Positions 35,732 through 43,558 of a stretch of DNA of 64,000 nt are shown here, in pieces. The notes under the pieces were generated by a model. That model saw only the letters and a list, made by a program, of their open reading frames with translations. It was not told the DNA's origin and did not search any database. The stretch is from positions 1 through 64,000 of the forward strand of contig QUFP01000014.1 of NCBI GenBank assembly GCA_003478935.1. The letters are read 5' to 3'. The translations under genes were made by a program, and so were the position numbers. This DNA is from Firmicutes bacterium AF25-13AC (GTDB taxonomy: Bacteria; Bacillota; Clostridia; Lachnospirales; Lachnospiraceae). The first letter of the stretch is position 1. Each line of letters opens with the position of its first letter.

Positions 35732-35760
35732 AAAAGGACATCGCATCCGCGATGTCCTTA
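35732..35760 (-). terminator. Terminator of tRNA-Gln
   Basis: GGACATCGC and GCGATGTCC form a 9-base stem with a 4-base loop; read on the minus strand it ends in TTTT, just past the tRNA. Confidence 0.85.
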
Positions 35761-35767
35761 AATTTAA

Positions 35768-35840
35768 CAGCGCTACCAGGATTCGAACCTGGAAAATGCT
35801 GGAGTCAGAGTCCAGTGCCTTACCGTTTGGCGATAGCGCT
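35768..35840 (-). tRNA. trnQ: tRNA-Gln (anticodon CTG)
   Basis: The minus strand folds into a full cloverleaf of 73 bases. The acceptor stem is AGCGCTA/TAGCGCT with discriminator G, the D arm GCCAAACGGTAAGGC is typical of tRNA-Gln, the anticodon stem CTGGA/TCCAG encloses CTCTGAC (anticodon CTG, reading CAG), and the T arm is CCAGG-TTCGAAT-CCTGG. CCA is not encoded. Confidence 0.95.
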
Positions 35841-35852
35841 ACAACATGTGTT

Positions 35853-35881
35853 ATAATAGCAGATCACAATAGATTTGTCAA
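35853..35881 (-). promoter_or_regulatory. Promoter of tRNA-Gln
   Basis: TTGACA and TATTAT are 17 bases apart on the minus strand, with the tRNA start about 12 bases downstream of the -10. Confidence 0.8.
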
Positions 35882-36000
35882 TAGTAATTTTAAAGTTTTT
35901 TTATTGATTTCTCAGTCTGATTTGATATAATGGATATAATGTACATTGACAGCAAACGATAAGCTAATTAGGTCAATGAGTGAAAGGCATGGAATTATTT

Positions 36001-36813
36001 ATGAGACATTTATTAAAGAAGACATTACTTGCAGGAGGTATCAGTATGATGATGCTGTCTGCAGCAGGATGTTATTATGGAAGCGGAATGGGCTATGGCT
36101 CTTATGCAAATGCAAATAAAATAAAGACAACGGCAGCAGCTGATACACTAGAGGAGTTTAAGATTACTGATTTCCAGGCAGCTGATGGTACTTTCCAGTA
36201 CAAGGATCTGGGATGGTTAAGCAGTTATCAGGATCTTGAAAAAGAGATCGCAATGCCGATTGGCACTACGACAGCATTTACAGAGGGCGAGACGATGGGT
36301 GACATCAATTACTCTGTTAAGCTTCTTAATTATATTTCCGTTGGTATGCAGCCTGTTTTTGATCCAAATGGTGGTTTGACAACACTGACAGTTTACTTTG
36401 AGGATACCTACACAGCAGAGCAGTTAGACGAGCTGTTTGATAAGGCGGTTGCTGCAGCGCGTGAGGCATTTGGCGATGAAGATAATTATCAGGAAAATGA
36501 TCAGGATGGCGGTAAAGGAACTGTTTACCACACAACGGGTGCATTCTGGTACAATGAAACTGATCAGTATGGCGATTATACAATGAACAGCTTCCAGATT
36601 GGAAAGCTTGACTCTGGAAATGGAACAAGCGCAGTTGTAATCGGTGTAAATATCTATGATCCATCCCAGATCGAGGAGGAGTCCAGCGAAGAAGGAAGCA
36701 GCGAAAAGGAAAGCAGCGAGAAGGCAAGCAGTGAAGAAGTATCTTCAAAGACTGATGAAAAGAATTTAAAGGAAACAAGTGAGGCAGAGAATACTGCTGA
36801 AAGCGAAGAATAA
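36001..36813 (+). CDS. Lipoprotein of unknown function
   Basis: This 270-residue protein begins with a lipoprotein signal peptide whose lipobox reads LSAAGC, so it should be anchored on the outer face of the membrane. A Gly/Tyr-rich start (YYGSGMGYGSYANA) and a globular middle (LTTLTVYFEDTYTAEQLDEL) follow, then a low-complexity Ser/Glu/Lys tail (SSEEGSSEKESSEKASSEE). I do not recognise a family. The ATG 36001 gives a compact signal peptide; GTG 35980 and ATG 35989 are alternatives. A REP-like hairpin after it separates it from the convergent MATE gene. Confidence 0.7.
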   Translation: MRHLLKKTLLAGGISMMMLSAAGCYYGSGMGYGSYANANKIKTTAAADTLEEFKITDFQAADGTFQYKDLGWLSSYQDLEKEIAMPIGTTTAFTEGETMGDINYSVKLLNYISVGMQPVFDPNGGLTTLTVYFEDTYTAEQLDELFDKAVAAAREAFGDEDNYQENDQDGGKGTVYHTTGAFWYNETDQYGDYTMNSFQIGKLDSGNGTSAVVIGVNIYDPSQIEEESSEEGSSEKESSEKASSEEVSSKTDEKNLKETSEAENTAESEE

Positions 36814-36818
36814 AAAAA

Positions 36819-36872
36819 CATTGGGGACAGGTTTTTGTGGCTCGTCAGAGTTATAAACCTGTCCCCAGTGGC
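36819..36872 (+). repeat. REP-like repeat, copy D, forming a hairpin
   Basis: TTGGGGACAGGTTT pairs with AAACCTGTCCCCAGTGG around a loop containing GTGGCTC. T-rich flanks mean it could also serve as the terminator between the lipoprotein and MATE genes. Confidence 0.7.
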
Positions 36873-36897
36873 TTTTTGATTCTGTTTTTTGCAAATA

Positions 36898-38226
36898 TTA
36901 GTAATGATATTTCTTCCTATTTGCAACAAGAAATGCAAGTGAAATTACAAACGCAAAAATTTCAGCGGCTACATTTGCACCCCAGAGGCCGTCCACTCCG
37001 AGAAAGATCGGAAGAATCAGAACAGACAGTGTCTGGAAAATCAGTGTACGAAGGAAAGAAATCGCGGCTGAGATTCCACCGTTGTTAAGAGCCGTGAAAA
37101 ATGATGAGGAGAAAATATTAAAGCCTGACAGTAAAAAGCAAAATGAGAACAACTTAAAGGCGTGCTCTGTAATTGCAAGCAGCTCTGCATCGTAGCCGAC
37201 AAAAATCTTTGCCAGAGGATGTGCCAATAAAAGAGCAAGGACAGTTAAGATGACACCTAGACTCATCATAATTTTTACACTCTTTTTTAAGAGATTTTGC
37301 AGTTCACTGTGGTTTCCAGCTCCGTAGTGGAAGCCGATGACAGGGGCACAACCGATTGCATAGCCAAAGAAAATTGCTACGAAAATAAACTGAACATACA
37401 TCAAAACACCATAGGCAGAAACACCATTTTCTCCGAGGTATTTTAACAGCTGGAAATTGTAGACAATACCGACGACTGAGGCAGAGACATTACTCATAAG
37501 CTCCGAGGAACCGTTGGCACAGGCCTGCAAAATTGGGCGAAGCTCGAAGGATGCTTTTGTTAGTCTCAGTTTGCTGTTGTTTGGACGAATAAAATAGATC
37601 AGAGGAAGCAAACCGCCGATACACTGACTAATTCCAGTCGCAAGTGCAGCACCTGTGATTCCCCATCTGAAGACACCGACAAAAACAGCATCCAAGATCA
37701 TATTGGTAAAACCAGCAGCAAGAGTGGCAATCAGTCCAAGATTTGGCTTTTCAGCAGCAACAAGGAAGCTTTGAAATACATTTTGAAGCATGTATGCGGC
37801 AGTAAAGCTAATGACAATTCTTCCATATAAAACACAGTCCTCAATCATCGCATCGGTTGCGCCAAGAAGAATTGAAACCGGGCGCATGAAAACAACACCG
37901 ATAACCGATAAAACGATACCCATTATGATCGTCAGATAAATTAACATTGAAAAATATTTGTTTGCCTTTTTCTCATCGCCCTCACCGAGAATGCGGGAGA
38001 CAAGAGCCGTGCCACCGGTTCCGACCATGAAGCCAAGGCTTCCAATGATAATGATAAAAGGCATGATCAGATTGATCGAAGCAAATGCAGTTTTTCCAGC
38101 GAAATTTGAAACGAAAAAACCGTCAACGACACCATAGATTGACGTAAAAACCATCATAACAATGGAAGGAAGCGTAAAGCGAAACAGTCTTCCATAAGTA
38201 AAATGATCCGATAATTGGATTTTCAT
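36898..38226 (-). CDS. MATE family efflux transporter
   Basis: This 442-residue protein has twelve predicted membrane helices and the MATE pattern (SIVMMVFTSIYGVVDGFFVS, GTGGTALVSRILGEGDEKKA, FFGYAIGCAPVIGFHYGAGN). MATE proteins export drugs or metabolites using sodium or proton gradients. AAGGAGA lies before the start. It is 14 bases after a MarR-type gene in the same operon, so its expression is probably controlled by that regulator. The substrate is unknown. Confidence 0.92.
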   Translation of the reverse strand: MKIQLSDHFTYGRLFRFTLPSIVMMVFTSIYGVVDGFFVSNFAGKTAFASINLIMPFIIIIGSLGFMVGTGGTALVSRILGEGDEKKANKYFSMLIYLTIIMGIVLSVIGVVFMRPVSILLGATDAMIEDCVLYGRIVISFTAAYMLQNVFQSFLVAAEKPNLGLIATLAAGFTNMILDAVFVGVFRWGITGAALATGISQCIGGLLPLIYFIRPNNSKLRLTKASFELRPILQACANGSSELMSNVSASVVGIVYNFQLLKYLGENGVSAYGVLMYVQFIFVAIFFGYAIGCAPVIGFHYGAGNHSELQNLLKKSVKIMMSLGVILTVLALLLAHPLAKIFVGYDAELLAITEHAFKLFSFCFLLSGFNIFSSSFFTALNNGGISAAISFLRTLIFQTLSVLILPIFLGVDGLWGANVAAEIFAFVISLAFLVANRKKYHY

Positions 38227-38240
38227 GACTTACAGTCTCC

Positions 38241-38696
38241 TTACATAGTTTCTTCTTTTAAGCGTTTTAGCTCTGCGCGCAGACATTTTAAATATCGCTC
38301 ATTTAAGGCGAGGAATTTTTCTGCTTCCTCAGATCCCCACTCCTCAAAAATTCGATTTTCAGCAGCGATGACTTTTCCAGCCGTCTTTGCGGCCAATTGT
38401 TTTCCTTTTTCTGTCAAAATGACGCGTTTATTTCGAGAACCGGTTGATTCCAAATATAAAATATGTTCCTGCTCAAGCTTTCGAATCGCAGAATTGATTG
38501 TCTGCTTTGGCAGACCGGTCAGATTACAGATATCGTGAAGTAGGCAACTTTCCCCACCACTGTCACATATCGTATATAAAATTTGAATGACGCTGTCAGA
38601 TTGGCCGACAGATAGTGACATTTCATGGTAAACAACGCTCATCTCACACTGCAAATGGTTGAGACGTTTGAGAGAAGCAGAAGATTGAACACTCAT
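38241..38696 (-). CDS. MarR-family regulator of the MATE operon
   Basis: This 151-residue winged-helix protein has the MarR core: LLHDICNLTGLPKQTINSAI is the recognition helix region and LYLESTGSRNKRVILTEKGK is the wing. The C-terminal helices are for dimer formation. ACGGAGGA precedes the start. It is the first gene of an operon with the MATE transporter, a common arrangement in which the regulator represses both until a ligand binds. Two matching palindromes in its promoter support autorepression. Confidence 0.9.
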   Translation of the reverse strand: MSVQSSASLKRLNHLQCEMSVVYHEMSLSVGQSDSVIQILYTICDSGGESCLLHDICNLTGLPKQTINSAIRKLEQEHILYLESTGSRNKRVILTEKGKQLAAKTAGKVIAAENRIFEEWGSEEAEKFLALNERYLKCLRAELKRLKEETM

Positions 38697-38726
38697 ATAA
38701 AATTCCTCCGTTAATTAAAAATAAAG

Positions 38727-38775
38727 GTATGAAATCGTACTTAAAAAGTATAGTATGAAATCATACCATTGTCAA
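38727..38775 (-). promoter_or_regulatory. MarR-MATE promoter with two operators
   Basis: On the minus strand, TTGACA and TATACT are 17 bases apart. GTATGAAATCATAC (38753-38766) lies inside the spacer, and a second copy, GTATGAAATCGTAC (38727-38740), lies 26 bases away, downstream of the -10. Both are near-perfect palindromes and the expected MarR sites. Confidence 0.75.
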
Positions 38776-38804
38776 GTAATATAATGTTTGAAACACATTA
38801 ACTA

Positions 38805-38834
38805 TTGACAACACAGCAGAAGTAGTGGTAGTGT
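38805..38834 (+). promoter_or_regulatory. Possible purC promoter
   Basis: TTGACA is followed after 18 bases by TAGTGT. The -10 is weak. No purine riboswitch fold was seen in the roughly 100-base leader. Confidence 0.4.
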
Positions 38835-38928
38835 AGATGTGTTGCGGAAGTAGCTTCCAGAATAATATCTGTAAAGAAGCAAAAAATCCGCTCATAATAC
38901 AATATTATATAAGGATGAGGTATTTACA

Positions 38929-39801
38929 ATGAGAGAGTTAAAGCCAATCAAAGAAGGCAAGGTACGCGAAATCTATGATAATGGCGACAGCCTGATCATG
39001 GTAGCAACTGACCGTATCAGCTGTTTCGATGTCATTCTGAACAACGTGGTAACTAAGAAGGGAACTGTCCTTACTCAGATGTCCAGATTCTGGTTTGACA
39101 TGACAAAAGATATTCTTCCAAATCACATGATCTCTACGGATGTAAAGGATATGCCGGAGTTTTTCCAGCAGGAGAAGTTTGATGGAAACAGTATGATGTG
39201 CCGCAAATTGCAGATGCTTCCTCTGGAGTGTATTGTGCGCGGATATATCACTGGAAGTGGCTGGGCAAGCTACCAGAAGACTGGAAAGGTATGCGGAATT
39301 GAGCTGCCAGAGGGCTTAAAGGAGTCTGATAAGCTGCCTGAGCCAATTTATACACCATCTACAAAGGCTGAGATCGGTGATCATGATGAGAATATCTCTT
39401 ATGAGCAGAGCATTGCTCATCTGGAGAAGTATTTCCCAGGAAAAGGAGAGGAGTATGCACAGAAGCTTCGTGATTACACTATCGCACTGTATAAGAAGTG
39501 TGCAGACTACGCACTGAGCAAGGGCATTATTATTGCAGATACCAAGTTTGAGTTTGGTCTGGATGAGAATGGAAATATCGTTATCGGTGATGAGATGCTT
39601 ACACCGGACAGCTCACGTTTCTGGCCGGCAGATGGCTATGAGCCAGGACATGGTCAGCCATCCTTTGACAAGCAGTTTGCTCGTGATTGGTTAAAGGCAA
39701 ACCCGGACAACGATTGGACACTGCCGCAGGAGATTGTTGATAAGACAATTGAGAAGTATCTGCAGGCTTATGAGATGCTGACAGGAAAGCCATTAGCATA
39801 A
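38929..39801 (+). CDS. purC: SAICAR synthase
   Basis: PurC joins CAIR and aspartate using ATP in purine synthesis. The 290-residue sequence has the ATP-binding start [20 protein letters not shown], then [13 protein letters not shown], the SAICAR motif [19 protein letters not shown] and [15 protein letters not shown] with [13 protein letters not shown]. This is the longer form with a C-terminal extension. AAGGATGAGG precedes the start. It stands alone, not in a pur operon, and ends with a bidirectional terminator. Confidence 0.95.
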   Translation: MRELKPIKEGKVREIYDNGDSLIMVATDRISCFDVILNNVVTKKGTVLTQMSRFWFDMTKDILPNHMISTDVKDMPEFFQQEKFDGNSMMCRKLQMLPLECIVRGYITGSGWASYQKTGKVCGIELPEGLKESDKLPEPIYTPSTKAEIGDHDENISYEQSIAHLEKYFPGKGEEYAQKLRDYTIALYKKCADYALSKGIIIADTKFEFGLDENGNIVIGDEMLTPDSSRFWPADGYEPGHGQPSFDKQFARDWLKANPDNDWTLPQEIVDKTIEKYLQAYEMLTGKPLA

Positions 39802-39821
39802 ATACATAAAAGATGTGAAAT

Positions 39822-39862
39822 AAAAAAGAAGGATTTGCCAATTCGACAGATCCTTCTTTTTT
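39822..39862 (+). terminator. Bidirectional terminator between purC and glycerate kinase
   Basis: AAAAAAGAAGGAT pairs perfectly with ATCCTTCTTTTTT around a 15-base loop. Confidence 0.85.
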
Positions 39863-39915
39863 GGCTTTTGATACAGAATAATTTGCAGCATACAGCAATC
39901 TTGAAAGCAATATGT

Positions 39916-41058
39916 TTAATGGGAGAATGTTCGTATCAGGCGAAATACCTGCTCAGCAGTATCCTCTATATTTTGCATTGCATTTGTGCGGCACATCGCT
40001 TCATCAAGTGTAGAAACGCTTCGAAGTACTGGAAAGAATGCATCAATCCCGTGCTCATTGCAGGCGATGGCATCTTTTGTGACACAGCCGGAAAAGGCAA
40101 TTACAGGCTTACCATATTCCTTTGCAATTTTTGCGACACCGATAGGCGCCTTTCCCATGACAGTCTGCCCATCAAGGCGGCCTTCTCCTGTTACAACCAT
40201 GTCGGCCTTTTGAATATAGTCGCGAAGCTTTGTTTCCTCAAGAACAATCTTAATACCAGATTCAAGCGTGGCATGTAAAAATGTTAAAAAAGCAAAGCCA
40301 AGTCCTCCGGCAGCACCTGCACCGGAGAGACTTTCATTTACATCTGGAAAATATTTGCGTGAGAGTAATGCATAGTCTTTTAGCCAGCGATCCATCATAT
40401 TGATCATTTCAGAGTCAGCTCCCTTTTGCGGTCCAAAAACAGCACTGCAGCCAGTAGAGCCGCAAAGTGGATTTGTGACATCGCAGGCAACACGGAATGT
40501 ACATTTTGAAAGCTCTGGCAGCACATGGCTAGTTGTGATTGATTTAAGCTGGCGAAGTCCTTTAGCACCAAATTCAACCTGATTACCATTCTCATCAAGC
40601 ATTCCAAAGCCTAGTGCCTGAAGCATACCGATGCCGCCATCATTTGTGGCGCTTCCTCCAATGCCAATCAAAAAGTGCCGGCAGCCGCGTTTAACTGCAT
40701 CAGCAATAATTTCACCGACACCATAAGTTGTGGTGTGAAGCGGATTTTTCTTTTGCGGTGGGACAAGTGTAATACCAGCAGCCACAGCCATTTCAATTAT
40801 GGCAGTTTTAGTAGCAGAGACAATACCATATTGGCATGAAACAGTCTCGCCTAGTGGTCCTGTGACAGAAACAGTTGTCATTTTACCGCCGCAGCCAGCG
40901 ACAAGTGCATCAACCGTGCCCTCGCCTCCGTCAGCGAGTGGACGAATCACTGTAGTGGCATCAGGGTAGACCTTTTTTATGCCATTAGCAGCGCTTTCAC
41001 CAGCTTCTAATGAACTTAGACTTCCTTTAAAGGAGTCAATTGCAATTACAACATTCAT
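39916..41058 (-). CDS. Glycerate 2-kinase
   Basis: This 380-residue protein belongs to the GlxK/GarK family, which phosphorylates glycerate and feeds it into lower glycolysis. Typical parts are VVIAIDSFKGSLSSLEAGES at the start, RPLADGGEGTVDALV, LIGIGGSATNDGGIGMLQAL and MVVTGEGRLDGQTVMGKAP. AAAGGAAC precedes the start. It is a single-gene unit convergent with purC. No link to the glycan genes is visible. Confidence 0.93.
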   Translation of the reverse strand: MNVVIAIDSFKGSLSSLEAGESAANGIKKVYPDATTVIRPLADGGEGTVDALVAGCGGKMTTVSVTGPLGETVSCQYGIVSATKTAIIEMAVAAGITLVPPQKKNPLHTTTYGVGEIIADAVKRGCRHFLIGIGGSATNDGGIGMLQALGFGMLDENGNQVEFGAKGLRQLKSITTSHVLPELSKCTFRVACDVTNPLCGSTGCSAVFGPQKGADSEMINMMDRWLKDYALLSRKYFPDVNESLSGAGAAGGLGFAFLTFLHATLESGIKIVLEETKLRDYIQKADMVVTGEGRLDGQTVMGKAPIGVAKIAKEYGKPVIAFSGCVTKDAIACNEHGIDAFFPVLRSVSTLDEAMCRTNAMQNIEDTAEQVFRLIRTFSH

Positions 41059-41184
41059 AATGTTCCTTTCATTTATCGCAGACTTTTCAAAAAGCCTAAG
41101 AATTTCTTAATAAAATCAGCACTGTCATTATAGCAAAAAACAACCCCTGATAGCAATGGGTTGCAAATCCAAAAAAAGAAATGG

Positions 41185-41214
41185 TTGACGCAGCTGATAG
41201 TCTCAGGGTATAAT
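41185..41214 (+). promoter_or_regulatory. Promoter of the NifX-FKBP gene
   Basis: TTGACG and TATAAT are 18 bases apart, about 60 bases before the start codon. Confidence 0.7.
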
Positions 41215-41276
41215 CAATACAATATGCGATTTAATAGAAACAGTAGGGTTCAAAATTGCAGGGAAGGAATTTGAAA

Positions 41277-42149
41277 ATGAAAATTGCAGTAACGTATGAC
41301 AACGGATCTGTTTTCCAGCATTTTGGAAAAACAGAGAATTTTAAGATTTTTGAAGTGGAGAATGGCGCGATCATTTCAAGCGAGGTAGTTGGCTCAAATG
41401 GAGCAGGACATAGTGCGCTGGCAGGTTTTCTTGCTGATGCAGGAGTTGATGTTGTAATCTGCGGCGGCATTGGAGGCGGTGCGCAGGAAGCACTTTCTGA
41501 GGCTGGAATCAAGGTATGTGCCGGCGTTTCTGGTGATGTAAATGAGGCTGCCGAAAGCTACGTAAATGGAACACTTGAGTGCACCAGTGAGGGAACTTGC
41601 GATCATCATCATGAAGAAGGCGGTCATTGCTGTCATGGTGAGGAGAGTGAAGAGTCTGGCTGCGAGGGCGGCTGCGGCGGATGCCACGGCGGCTGTGGAA
41701 CACCAGAGCCGATCATGGAAGGTAAGAATGTAGGAAAGAAGTGCCGCACTCATTATAAGGGAACATTTAATGACGGAACACAGTTCGATTCCTCTTATGA
41801 TCGCGGGGAGCCGCTTGAGTTTATCTGTGGTGTTGGTCAGATGATTAGGGGTTTTGATCAGGCTGTGGCAAACATGGAAGTTGGCGAGTCTGTTGAGATC
41901 CATCTTATGCCAGAGGAAGCATACGGCATGCCGGATCCGGCTGCGATCTTTACACTTGAGATTGCGCAGCTCCCAGGTTCAGAGGAACTTGAGGCAGGTC
42001 AGCAGGTATATCTGTCTAATCAGTTTGGTCAGCCATTCCCAGTTAAGGTTGTTGCAAAAGATGATAAGACTATTACTTTTGATGCAAACCATGAGATGGC
42101 AGGCAAGGAATTAAACTTTACAATTGAGCTTGTCAGCGTAGAAGCGTAA
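41277..42149 (+). CDS. NifX-like / Cys-His-rich / FKBP prolyl isomerase fusion
   Basis: This 290-residue protein has three parts. Residues 1-95 match the NifX/NifB iron-molybdenum cofactor-binding fold (KIAVTYDNGSVFQHFGKTEN, VDVVICGGIGGGAQEAL). Residues of about 100-142 are a metal-binding-like linker rich in Cys, His, Glu and Gly (CDHHHEEGGHCCHGEE, CEGGCGGCHGGCG). Residues 145-290 are a SlyD-like FKBP domain (HYKGTFNDGTQFDSSYDRGE, GQMIRGFDQAVANMEVGESV, MPEEAYG). SlyD proteins combine folding help with metal delivery, here with the metal ligands in the middle. GGGAAGGA lies before ATG 41277; the TTG start seven codons earlier was rejected. Confidence 0.85.
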   Translation: MKIAVTYDNGSVFQHFGKTENFKIFEVENGAIISSEVVGSNGAGHSALAGFLADAGVDVVICGGIGGGAQEALSEAGIKVCAGVSGDVNEAAESYVNGTLECTSEGTCDHHHEEGGHCCHGEESEESGCEGGCGGCHGGCGTPEPIMEGKNVGKKCRTHYKGTFNDGTQFDSSYDRGEPLEFICGVGQMIRGFDQAVANMEVGESVEIHLMPEEAYGMPDPAAIFTLEIAQLPGSEELEAGQQVYLSNQFGQPFPVKVVAKDDKTITFDANHEMAGKELNFTIELVSVEA

Positions 42150-42155
42150 GAAAAG

Positions 42156-42190
42156 AAAAATGCATCTGTCAAATGACGGGTGCATTTTAT
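42156..42190 (+). terminator. Terminator after the NifX-FKBP gene
   Basis: AAATGCATCTGTCA pairs with TGACGGGTGCATTT around two bases, followed by TATTTTAT. Confidence 0.8.
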
Positions 42191-42198
42191 TTTATAAT

Positions 42199-42226
42199 GT
42201 AACGCAGCACAAAAAAATCCTTCTTA
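42199..42226 (+). promoter_or_regulatory. Candidate ECF-sigma promoter before the sigma gene
   Basis: GTAACG and CTTCTTA are separated by 15 bases. The same layout recurs before the serpin gene (43439-43466), and GTAAC / CGTC-type elements are what ECF sigma factors of Firmicutes often use. This suggests autoregulation. Confidence 0.55.
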
Positions 42227-42260
42227 TATATTAGGAAGATATCAGTTAGGGGGTAAGCGA

Positions 42261-42821
42261 TTGCAGACAAAGGATGATGAAATTATAGAGCTATATTGGA
42301 AACGAGATCCCAAAGCAATAGAAGAAACACAGACGCATTATGGGGAAAAGCTTGGCAGACTCTCATTTGGCATTTTGGAAAACAGAGAAGATGCACAGGA
42401 ATGTGTCAATGATACTTATCTTCGAACTTGGAATTCTATACCCCCGACAAGACCGCAGTTTTTCTTTGCGTACCTTGCAAAGATATGCCGTTTTTTATGT
42501 TTTGATGTGCTGGATCATAAAAATGCGCAAAAGCGAAGTGCTTTGGTAGTTGAGCTTACGCATGAAATGCAGCAGTGCATTCCAGATTCACGCAATGAAG
42601 ATAAGGTGCAGGGGGAACAGATCGGACAGAATATAACAGCTTTTTTGAGGACACAGTCAAAGCAGGACAGACTTTTATTTATGAAGCGTTACTGGTATGG
42701 TGTGAGCATAAAAGATCTGGCACATCAGATGCAGATAAGTGAGAGCAGTGCAAAGGTGAGGCTACATAGAATACGTGGGCGGTTAAAAAAATATCTGGAA
42801 AGTGAGGGCATTTGGATATGA
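42261..42821 (+). CDS. ECF-type RNA polymerase sigma factor
   Basis: This 186-residue protein has sigma region 2 (YGEKLGRLSFGILENREDAQ, ECVNDTYLRTWNSIPP) and region 4 (LLFMKRYWYGVSIKDLAHQM, ISESSAKVRLHRIRGRLKKY), without regions 1 and 3, as in ECF factors. It would direct RNA polymerase to a small regulon after an envelope signal. The start is TTG 42261 with AGGGGGT upstream. It overlaps the next gene by four bases (ATGA), typical of a sigma/anti-sigma pair. Confidence 0.9.
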   Translation: MQTKDDEIIELYWKRDPKAIEETQTHYGEKLGRLSFGILENREDAQECVNDTYLRTWNSIPPTRPQFFFAYLAKICRFLCFDVLDHKNAQKRSALVVELTHEMQQCIPDSRNEDKVQGEQIGQNITAFLRTQSKQDRLLFMKRYWYGVSIKDLAHQMQISESSAKVRLHRIRGRLKKYLESEGIWI

Positions 42822-43414
42822 CAGAAAAGGATTTGTTAGACAGCTTGCGCTTTGTGGATGATGATCTTATAGAGGAAGCTGGATTAGAACAGTTAAAAGA
42901 AGAAAAGCAGAAAAAAACAAATGGAAAAGTGATTTTTTTGCGGACAGCACTTACGGCGGCCGCAGGTATTTGTATTTTCACCGCAGGAACCGTTATGGGA
43001 AGAAAGATCACGGCAAAAAAAGATCAAACAGATGGCGCGTTGATGATGGATGCATATACAGAACGCGAATATGAAAAGGAAATATTAGCGCTCGAGGGGA
43101 GCGAAACACTGGCGGAGGCAGAGGCTTACGCGGAACCTGAAGATAAAAATACACTTTCGGTTTCAACGATCACATTGGGAAAAGAAACAAAAAGTCAGAT
43201 CAGTGAAGATGAGACATCACATAATGAATTGCCAGCTACTAGTATTGGTGGGATAGATGTATTCTTTTATAAAAAAGAAGGTTCTAGTTATTTTTTCGCT
43301 TCATTTGAACAAAATAATGTTTCCTATACTTTGCAGGCTGATACGCTGCGAAAAGTCGTGCAGGCAGCAGCAGATACGATCTGCGGCATGGGCATAGTCA
43401 CAGTTGTGGATTAA
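42818..43414 (+). CDS. Probable membrane anti-sigma factor
   Basis: This protein of 198 residues has a short acidic cytoplasmic part (LLDSLRFVDDDLIEEAGLEQ), one membrane helix near residue 45-62 (ALTAAAGICIFTAGTVMG), and an extracellular part of about 130 residues ending GGIDVFFYKKEGSSYFFASF and DTICGMGIVTVVD. I do not see a zinc-finger motif. The topology, the ATGA overlap with the sigma gene and the DUF4367-like tail fit an anti-sigma factor. Its name rests mainly on context. Confidence 0.7.
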   Translation: MTEKDLLDSLRFVDDDLIEEAGLEQLKEEKQKKTNGKVIFLRTALTAAAGICIFTAGTVMGRKITAKKDQTDGALMMDAYTEREYEKEILALEGSETLAEAEAYAEPEDKNTLSVSTITLGKETKSQISEDETSHNELPATSIGGIDVFFYKKEGSSYFFASFEQNNVSYTLQADTLRKVVQAAADTICGMGIVTVVD

Positions 43415-43438
43415 TTGATAAAATTTTTTTCAGAGTGT

Positions 43439-43466
43439 GTAACCTCACATCTGATTTTCCGTCTTA
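43439..43466 (+). promoter_or_regulatory. Candidate ECF-sigma promoter before the serpin
   Basis: GTAACC and CGTCTTA are separated by 15 bases, the same layout as 42199-42226 upstream of the sigma gene. It lies about 90 bases before the serpin start. Confidence 0.6.
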
Positions 43467-43558
43467 AAGAGTGAAGACATAAAAGTCTTAAATAAAATTT
43501 TGTGAAAGTAATCTGGTATCAAAGGAGTACATAATATTAGGAAAGGCAGGATAATGAT

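Noticed and set aside
35655..35930. 91-codon open frame after yqfC
   Set aside because: It runs through the REP-like repeat and the whole tRNA-Gln gene in reverse, and its start does not resemble YqfD. It is treated as a chance frame.
38835..38928. Possible purine riboswitch before purC
   Set aside because: The leader does not show the three-way junction or the conserved loop words of the purine aptamer.
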